Under the pieces are notes generated by a model. The model saw only the letters and a program-made list of their open reading frames with translations. It searched no databases and was not told the DNA's origin. Below, in pieces: positions 9,363-18,766 of a DNA stretch of 64,000 bases. Every line of letters begins with the position of its first letter. Position 1 is the stretch's first letter. Origin of the DNA: Asaia sp. W19 (GTDB taxonomy: Bacteria > Pseudomonadota > Alphaproteobacteria > Acetobacterales > Acetobacteraceae); the NCBI RefSeq assembly GCF_003994335.1, contig NZ_PNQZ01000060.1:20394-84393 (forward strand), read 5' to 3'. Position numbers and translations under genes: made by a program.

Positions 9363-10327
9363 GAGCGCGACCGTCCTGCCTCTATTCCGAGGCTTTGCAA
9401 ACGCTTGCGCAGCGTATTGCGGTTAATACCAAGCAGGGCCGCGGCCCGGATCTGGTTGCCATCCGTCGCCTTGAGCACCAGCCTGAACAGGGGGCGCTCC
9501 ACTTCGGCCATAACACGCGCATGGAGTGAGCCCTGGATATCGGTCTCCAGATCCAGCATGGAAGGCAGATAGCGCGCCATCAATCCCTGAAATGACGCCG
9601 CATCGGGGGTCGCATCGATGCGATGCAGTTCTGCGAGCCGCGCAGCCGTAACGATATTGCCCCGCCTGTCTTCAGAGGCATGATGCAACAACTGCCTGAT
9701 TTGCCGGAAATTGCCAGGCCAATCCTGCCGGGCGAGCCAGGGCACCGTATCATCGTGCAGAGCCAGACCCGTATCGACCTGCCCCACCCAGACGGCGCAC
9801 AACGCGCTCAGATCCTCACGTCTTTCGCGTGCCGGGGGAACAGAAACACAATGCGGCGCCAGCATCGCCCCCAAAAGCGTACTGAGACGGCGGTCCTGCA
9901 CCAGACGCGCGGGAGTCCATGAGCTCGTACAGATCAACGCAGGCCGCTCTGCAGCAGGCTTGCACTCGATGAGGTTGTGCAGCGCCGACTGGAGAGCGGG
10001 CTCGCTCATCCCGATTTCGTTGATAAACAGGCAGGAAACGCCCTCATCCTGCAACGCCTCTTCAAGCGAGAGCCGATCAATGACCGGGACAAACCTCCCG
10101 GGACGGGACGAATGCGTCCAGAGATACCGGGCAGCACGGGTTCTGCCACTGCCCTGCTCACCCACCAGCACATGCAGACCAAATTCAGAAAGGCTGGAAT
10201 CGAGCCCGTCGCGTAATTGCCTCACGGCGTCCGACTGGCCATCGAAACCAAGACTGGCTGGCGCTCTCATCTGGGGAGCGACCGATCCGCTCTGTTCGGC
10301 GCCGGGCAGGGTCGGGGCCGCTCTCAC
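9359..10327 (-). CDS. Reduced NtrC-like regulator without receiver domain
   Basis: The gene sits exactly where ntrC stands in the usual nifR3-ntrB-ntrC-ntrY-ntrX cluster, but the product is only 322 residues and ntrB is absent. The C-terminus (DGNQIRAAALLGINRNTLRKRL) is a near-canonical NtrC/Fis helix-turn-helix. The middle is a worn AAA+ domain. The Walker A position reads GEQGSGRT (56-63), with Arg where Lys should be. The Walker B position reads FINEIG (101-106), with Asn where Asp should be, and no GAFTGA loop is present. There is no N-terminal receiver. WLARQDWPGNFRQIRQLLHH still matches the WPGNVREL motif. The start is GTG at 10327 (or ATG at 10270). I infer a DNA-binding protein that cannot act as a phosphorylated sigma54 activator. 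Confidence 0.8.
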   Translation of the reverse strand: MRAAPTLPGAEQSGSVAPQMRAPASLGFDGQSDAVRQLRDGLDSSLSEFGLHVLVGEQGSGRTRAARYLWTHSSRPGRFVPVIDRLSLEEALQDEGVSCLFINEIGMSEPALQSALHNLIECKPAAERPALICTSSWTPARLVQDRRLSTLLGAMLAPHCVSVPPARERREDLSALCAVWVGQVDTGLALHDDTVPWLARQDWPGNFRQIRQLLHHASEDRRGNIVTAARLAELHRIDATPDAASFQGLMARYLPSMLDLETDIQGSLHARVMAEVERPLFRLVLKATDGNQIRAAALLGINRNTLRKRLQSLGIEAGRSRS

Positions 10328-10398
10328 AGGAGTGCGGCTGAGTCTGGACCAGCCTTGCCATCGGGCAGGACCGTGAAGCGAAGCGCGGATCGGATCAT

Positions 10399-11493
10399 TC
10401 AGGCGGCTTCTTCGACCGTTTCGGGACGCTGATGCGTCGACTCCCTGTCGCGTATGACACCCTGAGCGATCTGCTGATCGTAAAACGCCGTGAGATGGGC
10501 AATCACGTCCTGCGCCTGATCCATCTTGTTGATGCTGGCGCGAAACGCAGCCGATCCGGGCAGGCCGTGCGAGTACCAGGACACATGCTTGCGTGCGAGA
10601 CGCAGACCTGGGCGCTCACCGAAATGGTCGAGCATCATGCCGTAATGACGCAGCACGATCGCTTTTTCAGTTGTCAGATCGGGGTCGGGCATATTTTCGC
10701 CGGTACGCAACGACTGCGCGACCTGGGCCAGGAACCAGGGACGGCCGTAGCAGCCGCGCCCGATCATTACGCCATCGGCACCGGAAGCCGCGAGGGCATC
10801 GCGCGCATTCTGGATCGAGACGATATCGCCATTGACGATCACAGGCAGCTTCACGCTTTCCTTGACCGTGCGCACGAAATGCCAGTCAGCCGTCCCGTTA
10901 TAGAACATCTGTCGCGTGCGCCCATGCACGGTCACCAAGCGAATTCCCACCTCTTCCGCGATACGCGCGAGGCGGGGAGCGTTCAACGACTGATGATCCC
11001 AGCCCATGCGCATCTTGAGCGTGACGGGCACTGAAACCGCCTTGACGGTCGCCTCGAGCAGCGCTGCCGCCTTGACCTCATCCCGCATCAGGGCCGAACC
11101 AGCCGACTGGCCGACCGCTACCTTCTTCACGGGGCAGCCGAAATTGATGTCGATGAGATCAGCGCCCTGATCGACGGCGATCCTGGCCGCCTGGGCCATG
11201 GCCTCAGGGTCGCACCCGGCGAGCTGAACGGAGTTGGGGCCGTTCTCAGCACTGCGGGCCATACGCAGCGTGTTCTCGTTCTCACGCACCATGGCCCAGG
11301 AGGCGATCATCTCGGAAACGACCAGTCCCGCCCCGAGCTCACGGGCCAGCTGACGGAAGGGCAGATCCGTCACACCCGACATCGGCGCCAGAATGACCGG
11401 CGTCTCGATCACCACCCCGTTGCCGAGGTCGATAGGGCGTAGGTGGAGGCCGCGGCTCGAGACAGCCTCGTCGGGAAGAGATGAATGGGTCAT
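10399..11493 (-). CDS. dusB: tRNA-dihydrouridine synthase DusB (NifR3)
   Basis: DusB reduces specific uridines in the tRNA D-loop to dihydrouridine with FMN and NADPH. The product (364 residues from ATG 11493) is a TIM barrel beginning with [24 protein letters not shown]. The catalytic cysteine lies in [11 protein letters not shown], and FMN-binding segments include VNGDIVS and [13 protein letters not shown]. An in-frame ATG at 11553 would add 20 residues unlike the family. The gene is first in the block leading into the ntr genes, a conserved alphaproteobacterial position that gave it the older name nifR3. Confidence 0.93.
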   Translation of the reverse strand: MTHSSLPDEAVSSRGLHLRPIDLGNGVVIETPVILAPMSGVTDLPFRQLARELGAGLVVSEMIASWAMVRENENTLRMARSAENGPNSVQLAGCDPEAMAQAARIAVDQGADLIDINFGCPVKKVAVGQSAGSALMRDEVKAAALLEATVKAVSVPVTLKMRMGWDHQSLNAPRLARIAEEVGIRLVTVHGRTRQMFYNGTADWHFVRTVKESVKLPVIVNGDIVSIQNARDALAASGADGVMIGRGCYGRPWFLAQVAQSLRTGENMPDPDLTTEKAIVLRHYGMMLDHFGERPGLRLARKHVSWYSHGLPGSAAFRASINKMDQAQDVIAHLTAFYDQQIAQGVIRDRESTHQRPETVEEAA

Positions 11494-11618
11494 GATCGGC
11501 CAAGGATACCGAGGCGTCCCGGGCGAAGCAATCAGAGATCGTTGAGACCACACGCATCCCGATCGATGCGCTCATCAGGGACATGGATGGGGCCGGAATG
11601 CCCCCGATACCCAAGCGT

Positions 11619-12662
11619 TCAGGACCGTGAACCAGGTCCTGGTCCGGCGAGGGCCCTTGCGAGTCGCGACAGGGTGGATGCTTCTCCGGGCAAACCGAAA
11701 CGCAGCAAATCCCTGTCCCACTCGAAGCGACGTACGAGCAGGCCAGCCCGGGCCAGATCATCCCAGATCTGTTGCGCCTGCGGCGAGCGGAAAAGGCTGA
11801 AGAGCGTGGTGCCGCCTACGTAATCGAGCCCGGCCCGAGTGACGATACGGCGCAGCGCCGCCATCTCGGTGGCGAGGCGGCTTCCCATCTGGGTACGCCA
11901 GCGATGATCGGACAGCGCCTCGCGCCCGATATGACAGCCCGGCGTACTCACGGGCCACGGTCCGATGGCAGCGCGCATCGCATGAAGCACTGGATGCGAC
12001 CCAAGCAGGAAGCCGATCCGGATGCCCGCCAACCCGTAGGTTTTGCCAAATGACCGGCAGATCACCAATCCGGGATGGGGCAGAAGACTGGCTGCGCTCT
12101 GAGGTGCAAAATCAGCAAAAGCCTCGTCCAGCACCACGAGGCCGCCCTGTCGCTCATGGGTTGCGGCGAGCGCCGCAATCTCGTCCATCGTCAAACTGTG
12201 GCCTGTCGGATTATTGGGGGAACAGATGACGGTGACCATGTGCCTTTGCGGCAGCGCCGAGGCCACGGTGCAGGACGCGGTGAAACTAGGGACATGCTCG
12301 ACCCCGAAACCGGCTTTTGCCCATGCCGTCTCGTGGCCGCTATAGGTCGGCCCCACGATCCTGACCAAAGACGGCAGGAAGAAGCGTGGCAGGAACACCG
12401 GCAGGAGGCCGATCAGCATCTGAGACCCGGCGGCCGCCAGCACATGATCGGCCGACACGCCATAGGCATCTGCGGCGGCCAGACGCAGCGCCTCCTCCTC
12501 CAGCGGGTCCGGAAGACGGTTCAGCAAGGCATGATCCATCGGGGAGATGGGGTAGGCATGAGGATTGATACCGGTAGAAAGATCGATCCAGGGCGTCGGC
12601 GCTTCGGGATAGAGCCTCGCGAGATCGCTCAGCCGCCCGCCATGCGCCGGCCAGGGCGTCAT
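11619..12662 (-). CDS. cobD: Threonine-phosphate decarboxylase (cobalamin aminopropanol arm)
   Basis: This PLP enzyme decarboxylates L-threonine O-3-phosphate to (R)-1-amino-2-propanol phosphate, the linker of the cobalamin nucleotide loop; in alphaproteobacterial nomenclature it is often CobC. The product (347 residues) opens with HGGRLSDLARLYPEAPTPW and IDLSTGINPHAYP, typical of the family, has SPNNPTG, the aspartate in VLDEAFADF and the PLP lysine in SFGKTYGLAGIRIGF. I chose ATG at 12662 because homologues begin close to HGGRL; ATG at 12695 is possible. It is divergent from cbiB, whose start lies 41 bp away, so the two share a promoter region. dusB lies downstream on the same strand. Confidence 0.9.
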   Translation of the reverse strand: MTPWPAHGGRLSDLARLYPEAPTPWIDLSTGINPHAYPISPMDHALLNRLPDPLEEEALRLAAADAYGVSADHVLAAAGSQMLIGLLPVFLPRFFLPSLVRIVGPTYSGHETAWAKAGFGVEHVPSFTASCTVASALPQRHMVTVICSPNNPTGHSLTMDEIAALAATHERQGGLVVLDEAFADFAPQSAASLLPHPGLVICRSFGKTYGLAGIRIGFLLGSHPVLHAMRAAIGPWPVSTPGCHIGREALSDHRWRTQMGSRLATEMAALRRIVTRAGLDYVGGTTLFSLFRSPQAQQIWDDLARAGLLVRRFEWDRDLLRFGLPGEASTLSRLARALAGPGPGSRS

Positions 12663-12703
12663 GCTATGCTCAACCCCATCATGCGACCCACTCATACTAT
12701 GCC

Positions 12704-13669
12704 ATGTTCCTTTCCCTGACCCTTTGCGCCCTTCTGATCGAGGCTGCTTGCGGGTATCCGGACGCCGTGTTCCGCCGGATTGGCCATCCGGTAACATGGA
12801 TCGGCGCGTTGATCACGGCGCTCGAAAAACGGCTGAACCGGTCAGGCTCGGTCGCGACCTTGCGCGCGTGCGGTCTGGCGGCCCTGATCATGATCGTTGG
12901 TGTACCGGTTCTCCTGGCCCTCCTCGTCCAGAGCGCCCTTCGCACCCTGCTGCCTGCACCGCTTGCTTTCATGATCGAAGCTCTCCTCGCCAGCACCCTC
13001 CTCGCCCAGCGCGCGCTGTACACCCATGTCCATGCCGTTTTGCTCGGGTGGCAGCAAGAAGGGCTGGCAGGGGCACGCCAGGCCGTCTCACAGATCGTGG
13101 GTCGTGATCCGGAGACACTCGACAGGGCGGGTGTCATACGGGCTGCGATCGAAAGCCTGGCCGAAAATTTTTCGGATGGGGTCGTGGCGCCGGTTTTCTG
13201 GATGCTCGCTTTCGGCCTGCCCGGTGCTGTGGCCTACAAGGCGATCAACACCGCTGACAGCATGATCGGTCATCTATCACCGCGCTATCGTGATTTTGGT
13301 CGGGCGGCTGCGCTTTGCGACGACTGCCTGAACATTCCTGCCTCGCGCCTCGCCGCCCTGTGGCTATGCAGCGCGGCGCTCCTTGGCCACTGCTCCGTCA
13401 CCGGTGCCCTGGCTGCCATCCGGCGCGACGCGGCCATGCATCGTTCGCCCAATGCTGGCTGGCCGGAAGCAGCCATGGCAGGAGCCCTCGCTTTGCGTCT
13501 CGCCGGTCCCCGGCATTATGCTGGAACCCTTGTCGCCGATTCCTGGATGGGCAACGGAACTGAAGACGCCCAGCCCGACGACCTCGCGAAAGCGTTGGCG
13601 CTATACCGCTTGGCCTGCCTGATCCAGGCAGGTTGCGTCACGGCCCTCCTCGCTGGAGTATGGATATGA
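12704..13669 (+). CDS. cbiB: Adenosylcobinamide-phosphate synthase CbiB
   Basis: CbiB (named CobD in some alphaproteobacteria) joins aminopropanol phosphate to adenosylcobyric acid. The 321-residue membrane protein has the family start LLIEAACGYPDAVFRRIGHPVTWIGALI, the conserved ESLAENFSDGVVAPVFWMLAFGLPGAVAYKAINTADSMIGH region split over the middle, and several hydrophobic helices. It overlaps bluB by ATGA, so translation is coupled. Upstream it is divergent from the threonine-phosphate decarboxylase gene that makes its substrate. Confidence 0.95.
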   Translation: MFLSLTLCALLIEAACGYPDAVFRRIGHPVTWIGALITALEKRLNRSGSVATLRACGLAALIMIVGVPVLLALLVQSALRTLLPAPLAFMIEALLASTLLAQRALYTHVHAVLLGWQQEGLAGARQAVSQIVGRDPETLDRAGVIRAAIESLAENFSDGVVAPVFWMLAFGLPGAVAYKAINTADSMIGHLSPRYRDFGRAAALCDDCLNIPASRLAALWLCSAALLGHCSVTGALAAIRRDAAMHRSPNAGWPEAAMAGALALRLAGPRHYAGTLVADSWMGNGTEDAQPDDLAKALALYRLACLIQAGCVTALLAGVWI

Positions 13670-14304
13670 CCGCCCCCGTTTTTGATCAGAGCTTTCGCGA
13701 TCATCTCGACACGCTTTTCCAATGGCGGCGCGACGTCCGTCATTTCAGGCGTGACCCGGTTCCGGAACCGGTGCTCGACCATATGCTGGCCCTCACCTGC
13801 ACCACGCCCTCGGTTGGTCTCAGCCAACCCTGGCGATTCATGCGCGTGGATGATCCCGTGAGGCGACAAGCCGTGAAGGAGGATTTCACGCGCTGCAACG
13901 CGCGCGCCCTTGCCGCACGTGACGAAACCGATAGTGGTGATTATGCCCGGCTCAAGCTGGCCGGGCTCGATGATGCGCCCCATCATGTGGCGGTGTTCTG
14001 CGAACCCGACCCTCTCCAGGGGCGCGGACTCGGGCGCATGACCATGCCCGAAACCGTCCAGTGGTCGGCCGTGATGGCCATTCATGGCTTCTGGCTCGCG
14101 GCACAGGCCCATAACGTCGGGCTGGGCTGGGTGTCGATCCTCGACCCGGACAGGATGAAGACGCTGCTCGACGCCGCGCCGTCATGGCGATTCATGGCGT
14201 ATCTCTGCGTCGGATATCCGGAGGAGGAACATGATACGCCCGAGCTCGAAAGACGCGGCTGGGAGACACGCGCCCAGGCACGTAGGCACTGGATTCAGCG
14301 CTGA
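13666..14304 (+). CDS. bluB: 5,6-dimethylbenzimidazole synthase BluB
   Basis: BluB breaks down reduced FMN with oxygen to make 5,6-dimethylbenzimidazole, the lower ligand of cobalamin. The 212-residue flavodestructase shows FQWRRDVRHFRRDPVP for FMN phosphate binding, TPSVGLSQPWRFMRV, and the late motif NVGLGWVSILDP. I chose ATG at 13666 because it overlaps the cbiB stop in ATGA; in-frame starts at 13633 and 13660 would lengthen the overlap. Its presence means the organism makes its own DMB aerobically. Confidence 0.95.
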   Translation: MTAPVFDQSFRDHLDTLFQWRRDVRHFRRDPVPEPVLDHMLALTCTTPSVGLSQPWRFMRVDDPVRRQAVKEDFTRCNARALAARDETDSGDYARLKLAGLDDAPHHVAVFCEPDPLQGRGLGRMTMPETVQWSAVMAIHGFWLAAQAHNVGLGWVSILDPDRMKTLLDAAPSWRFMAYLCVGYPEEEHDTPELERRGWETRAQARRHWIQR

Positions 14305-14373
14305 TCGTCCCCCGACAGGAAGGACTGGGCTGAGCTCAGAGAGACGCGGTAAGAGAGGGATCTGAAGAAACTG

Positions 14374-15327
14374 TCAGAGATCCAGAGGGTCGGGAAACAC
14401 GACATTCGGGCCGGATCCAGGATCGGGGAACGGGACTCCCTGAGCCGCACAGGCCATCCATTCGACAAAAAGGCGCACTGCTGCCGAGCGCTGTCGGGTC
14501 GGATAGGTATAAGCCAGAATGCTGCCTGATTCCGCGGCCCACTCGGGCATCAAGCGCTTCAGCCGCGGCGCAAGTGCGGGATCTTCATAGAAGAAACTTG
14601 GCAGAACTGAAAAGCCGCGCCCCTGCATCACACTTTCCAGCACGAGATTCATCGGCCCCAGCAGCAAGCATGGTTCGAAGGAGACATGGCGACGCTCCAG
14701 CCCACGCGTAAATTCCCATCCGGGCTGGTCCAGGTGGTTGACGTACCCGATGAAGGGGATTTTCGAGAGTTTCTCGAAACTGTCCAGCACACCACTGCGG
14801 GAAGCAAGGTCGTGACCGATCACCAGATGGCGCTGAAAACTCCCGATGCGCCGGACATGCAGGGAGGGATCTGACAGGGGGCGGGTCCTGATGGCCACAT
14901 CGAACCACGTCATCTTGAGGTCGGAAACATCATCGGCCAGCGTGAAGCTGATCTTGCACTCGGGATAACGCTCCGCAAAAGCGTGAATGACTGGCAGAAC
15001 ACGATAGCGGCCATAAGCGGCATTGGCGAGCACACGCAGTTCACCGCGTGGCAGGGATCCATGGTGCTCGGCGTCGAGAAAAGCTGTTTCAATCGCCTCC
15101 ATCCCCGCCAGACAACGATGATAAAACGCCTCCCCGGCTCGGGTCGGCAGGAGTCCCTTGGAGGTGCGCAACAGGAGATCTGTCTGCAACGACGCCTCAA
15201 GGTCGCTGATCGCCTTGCTTATAACGCTCTTTGACACCCCTGTGATGCGTGCGGCCCCGGTCACGGAACCAGCCTCAATGACCGCTATAAAATAGGTCAT
15301 CCCATTGAAATTTATTCTTTTTCTCAT
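14374..15327 (-). CDS. LysR-family transcriptional regulator
   Basis: The 317-residue product has the LysR N-terminal winged helix: FIAVIEAGSVTGAARITGVSKSVISKAISDLEASLQT split over helices 2 and 3, followed by the dimer helix. A periplasmic-binding-like effector domain follows (ELRVLANAAYGRYRVLPVIHAFAERYP). The Ser-Val-Thr-Gly-Ala-Ala pattern fits the Pfam HTH_1 family well. It is divergent from the orphan gene at 15569 across a 240-bp AT-rich spacer, so that gene is its most likely target, by analogy with LysR pairs. The effector is unknown. It ends tail to tail with bluB. Confidence 0.9.
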   Translation of the reverse strand: MRKRINFNGMTYFIAVIEAGSVTGAARITGVSKSVISKAISDLEASLQTDLLLRTSKGLLPTRAGEAFYHRCLAGMEAIETAFLDAEHHGSLPRGELRVLANAAYGRYRVLPVIHAFAERYPECKISFTLADDVSDLKMTWFDVAIRTRPLSDPSLHVRRIGSFQRHLVIGHDLASRSGVLDSFEKLSKIPFIGYVNHLDQPGWEFTRGLERRHVSFEPCLLLGPMNLVLESVMQGRGFSVLPSFFYEDPALAPRLKRLMPEWAAESGSILAYTYPTRQRSAAVRLFVEWMACAAQGVPFPDPGSGPNVVFPDPLDL

Positions 15328-15568
15328 GTTTTTACCTCAATGGTCGTTCCAAAAAAGCGAACATCTCGTTGCCAAAACAGCGCTTGTCTTTACGGTATGT
15401 TTCTAGAAAACTTCACTTCGTAAAAGTGGATCAATAGCCGAGGCCTCCAGAGTTCAAATTCGTTACCTATCGTTAAACAGTTTCAGCGACGTTCACAGCT
15501 AACACTGCATTTACGAATGTCTCATTAGAAAACGCGGCACGTGATTTACATCAAGACCGGAGATCGAA

Positions 15569-16084
15569 ATGCACCATTTCAACACAATGCCAGGCGAACA
15601 GAATTCGGCCGTAAATTTGTGGAATATGCCGGTTGAGAACTCAGAATTCGTCAGGAATATACCATCCTCCCATCACGATTACTATGAATCGAAGCTGGTA
15701 TTCGACGGCGTTGCGTCTGATAAAGAAGTGACAATGTTCGGGGTTGACGGCGGGTTCGCGCTGGACGGCGTACATCAAGACCATGACGACCTCGCCCCTG
15801 CCGGAGATCTTCTTGGCGATGCCGTCGCCTTCCTGGGTGCCGATACCGATCTTCTGGGCGAGTCCGAGCGCGAGCCGGTTTCAGTCCGTGTCGTATGGAA
15901 CTTGCTGGAAAATGTGAGCCGGGTTTATCTGCCGAAGCTCACCCCCTCGAGCGAACGCGATACGGTCTGCCTGTCGGTGAAGGGCGATCCCTACGCTGTA
16001 CGCGAGAACGGAGTCATGCTCGACGCCCTGAATTATGTGCGCATGCTGTTCTCGGAGCAGGGTCAGGCTTTCGCTGCCATCTGA
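15569..16084 (+). CDS. Acidic orphan protein
   Basis: I do not recognise this 171-residue protein. It is acidic, with runs such as GVHQDHDDLAPAGDLLGD and LGADTDLLGESERE; it has no signal peptide or membrane helix and only one cysteine. A GGAG lies six bases before ATG 15569, which supports real translation. It is divergent from the LysR regulator and convergent with cobQ, so it breaks the cobalamin gene block. The upstream region is AT-rich. The codon pattern of the second half is like that of the neighbours, while the first 60 residues are less GC-biased. Confidence 0.55.
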   Translation: MHHFNTMPGEQNSAVNLWNMPVENSEFVRNIPSSHHDYYESKLVFDGVASDKEVTMFGVDGGFALDGVHQDHDDLAPAGDLLGDAVAFLGADTDLLGESEREPVSVRVVWNLLENVSRVYLPKLTPSSERDTVCLSVKGDPYAVRENGVMLDALNYVRMLFSEQGQAFAAI

Positions 16085-16170
16085 GGCTGGGGCAGACAAG
16101 CATCCCGCTACAGACGCTGCTCTCTTTCAGGCGCCCCTCACGCCTTCGCGAACCTCTCTGGCAAATCTGC

Positions 16171-17622
16171 TCAGGCCAGAGAGAGCATTCCTTCAATATC
16201 GAGATACTGTTCCAGATGGTCTGCGAGGCCATCGAGAACGGTGATGATACGGTCCCGGTTCTCGAAGCCCTGTGACGCTTTTCCAAACTGCGCGAGAAAA
16301 CTCTTCCTTGATTCTGGATGGTCAAACAGACCGTGCAGATATGTGCCGCTCACACGCCCATCGCCAGAGCGCGCACCATCGTGACGCCCCCCGGCAAACC
16401 GTATCAAAGGGCGCGCCAGCCCGGCACCCGTGGTTTCCCCGGCATGGATCTCATAGCCGGATACGCAGGATAACGCCGGCAGAATCAGGCCGGTATTTTC
16501 CCGTACTGTTTTCGACGCCGCGATAACCGTCTCAATGTCGAGATAGCCCAGCCCCGCACAGGCGCCCGGTTTTCCCTCCACGCCCTCCGGATCGGCAATA
16601 CGTCTCCCCAACATCTGATAGCCACCGCAAAGCCCCAGAACATGGCCTCCACGACGGTGATGGGCCTTGAGATCGATATCCCATCCCTGGGCGCGGAAGA
16701 ACGCGAGATCGCTGATCGTTGCCTTCGATCCCGGCAGGATGACGAGATCGCAGGGAGGCAGAGCCTGACCCGGCGGGGTGAAGAGCAATGTAATCTCCGG
16801 CTCGGCGCGCAGAGCGTCCAGATCGTCAAAATTCGCGATCATGGGCATCAGGGGCACGACCACGCGCAGACTCCCCTCGCCCTGCCAACCAGTAGGAAGA
16901 TCGCCTGTATCCTCTGGTGGCAACGCGCGCATGGCTGGAAAGAACGGCACGAGCCCGCAATCCTTCCAACCAGTTCTTTCAGCGATGAAGTCTCTCCCGG
17001 GGCCGAAGAGAGAGGGGTCGCCGCGCATACGGTTGACGATGAATCCCCTGATCCGATCCCGGTCATTTTCGGACAATACACAGGAGGTTCCAACCAGGCT
17101 GGCGATCACCCCACCCCGATCGATATCGCCAATGAGGATCACGGGCAGATCAGCCGCTTCGGCAAAGCCCATATTGGCGATGTCACCCTGCCTGAGATTG
17201 ACCTCCGAGGCCGATCCCGCCCCCTCGACGAGCACGATATCGGCCTCAGCCTGCAGGTGTCGAAAGCTCTCGAGAACGAAAGGCATCAGCAGGGGTTTGA
17301 CCTCCTGATACCCTCGCGCCTGCCTCTGGCCCCAGAGCCTGCCCTGGAGAATGATCTGCGAGCCGCATTCGGACTGGGGCTTGAGCAGTACCGGGTTCAT
17401 ATGAACGCTGGGAGCTACGCCGCAGGCGAGCGCCTGGAGCGCCTGGGCTCTGCCGATCTCCCCGCCATCGGCCGTGACGGCAGCATTATTCGACATGTTC
17501 TGCGGCTTGAAGGGCCGCACGACCAGACCCCTCCGGGACAAGGCGCGGGCGAGCCCGGCGACGAGGACCGATTTCCCGACATTCGATCCCGTCCCCTGAA
17601 ACATCAGGGCGCGGGATTTCAA
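16171..17622 (-). CDS. cobQ: Cobyric acid synthase CobQ
   Basis: CobQ amidates four side chains of adenosylcobyrinic diamide with glutamine and ATP. The N-terminal ATP-binding part starts [20 protein letters not shown]. The C-terminal class I glutaminase-like domain has the cysteine in [16 protein letters not shown] and the histidine in [12 protein letters not shown] chose the TTG at 17622: it overlaps the cobO stop as TTGA and gives a start [13 protein letters not shown], matching homologues and giving 483 residues. The next ATG (17604) would cut conserved residues. It is the third gene of cobU-cobO-cobQ, all with 4-bp overlaps. Confidence 0.95.
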   Translation of the reverse strand: MKSRALMFQGTGSNVGKSVLVAGLARALSRRGLVVRPFKPQNMSNNAAVTADGGEIGRAQALQALACGVAPSVHMNPVLLKPQSECGSQIILQGRLWGQRQARGYQEVKPLLMPFVLESFRHLQAEADIVLVEGAGSASEVNLRQGDIANMGFAEAADLPVILIGDIDRGGVIASLVGTSCVLSENDRDRIRGFIVNRMRGDPSLFGPGRDFIAERTGWKDCGLVPFFPAMRALPPEDTGDLPTGWQGEGSLRVVVPLMPMIANFDDLDALRAEPEITLLFTPPGQALPPCDLVILPGSKATISDLAFFRAQGWDIDLKAHHRRGGHVLGLCGGYQMLGRRIADPEGVEGKPGACAGLGYLDIETVIAASKTVRENTGLILPALSCVSGYEIHAGETTGAGLARPLIRFAGGRHDGARSGDGRVSGTYLHGLFDHPESRKSFLAQFGKASQGFENRDRIITVLDGLADHLEQYLDIEGMLSLA

Positions 17623-18227
17623 AATTCCACTCCCTGCTGGGCCTTCACGCCCTGACGGAAATGGTGCTTTACCAATGTCATCTCGGTCACCAGATCGGCC
17701 TCGTTGAGGAGCCACTCCGGGGCGTTGCGTCCGGTAATGACCACATGCTGCCATGCAGGACGGTTGCGCAACCCTGCCAGAACAGTTGCCTCGTCGAGAT
17801 AACCATAGCGCAGGGCGATATTGAGCTCGTCGAGCACAACGAGCGCCACGTCCTGCTGCGCCAGGGCCTCCAGCGCCTGGTCCCAGGCACGGGCGCAGGC
17901 AGCCACATCGCGCGCGCGGTCCTGCGTCTCCCAGGTAAAGCCCTCCCCAAGGGCATGAAACTGCGCGAGTGTGCCGAACCGCTCGAGGGCCCGACGCTCG
18001 CCCGTATCCCAGGCCCCCTTGATGAACTGAACGATCACGACCCGGCGCTCATAGCCGAGCATCCGCAGAGCGAGGCCGAAAGCGGCAGTGGATTTTCCTT
18101 TTCCCGGCCCGGTATGGACGGCGATCAGCCCTTTTTCGATCGTCTTCTCCGCAACCTCGCGATCCTGCACTTCCTTGCGGCGCTGCATTTTGACGCGATG
18201 GCGATCATTTTCCTCATCCGGGGTCAT
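17619..18227 (-). CDS. cobO: Corrinoid adenosyltransferase CobO (BtuR type)
   Basis: This enzyme transfers the 5'-deoxyadenosyl group from ATP to Co(I) corrinoids. The 202-residue protein has the P-loop [19 protein letters not shown] and the downstream [10 protein letters not shown] and [14 protein letters not shown] motifs of the CobA/CobO/BtuR family. The charged N-terminal 30 residues ([19 protein letters not shown]) are usual for the family and contact the active site. It overlaps cobU upstream (ATGA at 18224-18227) and cobQ downstream (TTGA), so the three are translated as one unit. Confidence 0.95.
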   Translation of the reverse strand: MTPDEENDRHRVKMQRRKEVQDREVAEKTIEKGLIAVHTGPGKGKSTAAFGLALRMLGYERRVVIVQFIKGAWDTGERRALERFGTLAQFHALGEGFTWETQDRARDVAACARAWDQALEALAQQDVALVVLDELNIALRYGYLDEATVLAGLRNRPAWQHVVITGRNAPEWLLNEADLVTEMTLVKHHFRQGVKAQQGVEF

Positions 18228-18718
18228 TTCATCTCCAATGCATGTCCGGCCACCACAAACAGGACGCGACGCGCCTCACATGCCAGCCTTTGATGCAACA
18301 GCCCTGCCTCATCCCGAAAGCGCCTGGCAAGTGCGTTCTCAGGCACGATACCGAGCCCGACCTCATTCCCAACGAGAACACTCAACGCTTTGCGTGGGCG
18401 CAGCGCTGCGAGCAGCCGCTCCGTCGCCTTGCGGATATCCTGCTCTTCGAGAATAAGATTGGTCAGCCACAAGGTCAGGCAGTCGATCAGCACAGGCCCG
18501 TCATGAGCCAGAGCTGGGGCAAGATCGAGCGGCTCCTCAACCGTTTCCCACCCTGGATCACGCTGCGCTCGGTGCAGATCGATCCGGGCGCGCATTTCCT
18601 CATCCCAGGCGCGGCCGGTAGCGATATAACGCCAAGGCCCAGGCTCGGCCGTCACCAGTTTTTCGGCATGGCGGCTCTTGCCCGATCTCACGCCACCCAG
18701 CACCAGAATGGTGTTCAT
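18224..18718 (-). CDS. cobU: Adenosylcobinamide kinase / guanylyltransferase CobU (CobP)
   Basis: CobU phosphorylates adenosylcobinamide and then activates it with GTP, giving GDP-cobinamide for CobS. The 164-residue protein starts with the P-loop LVLGGVRSGKSRHAEKL, then has YIATGRAWDEEMRARI with the family's conserved acidic-basic helix, LIDCLTLWLTNLI, and VGNEVGLGIVPENALARRFRDEAG near the end. Both the length and the motif order are standard. It is first in the cobU-cobO-cobQ unit and divergent from cobT, with 48 bp between the starts. Confidence 0.95.
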   Translation of the reverse strand: MNTILVLGGVRSGKSRHAEKLVTAEPGPWRYIATGRAWDEEMRARIDLHRAQRDPGWETVEEPLDLAPALAHDGPVLIDCLTLWLTNLILEEQDIRKATERLLAALRPRKALSVLVGNEVGLGIVPENALARRFRDEAGLLHQRLACEARRVLFVVAGHALEMK

Positions 18719-18766
18719 CGCCCGCTTCCCCTTGCAGAACCCTGCTTATCCCAACAGAAAGGGGCC

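Noticed and set aside
15541..15554. FNR/FixK-like box GTGATTTACATCAA before the acidic orphan gene
   Set aside because: It matches 9 of 10 fixed positions of TTGAT-N4-ATCAA but ends only 14 bp before the ATG. An activator there would place the transcription start inside the gene. A repressor role cannot be excluded but has no support.
18242..18766. Long open N-terminal extension of cobT
   Set aside because: This part is antisense to cobU, and the family start with AAAGGGG upstream is at 18767.
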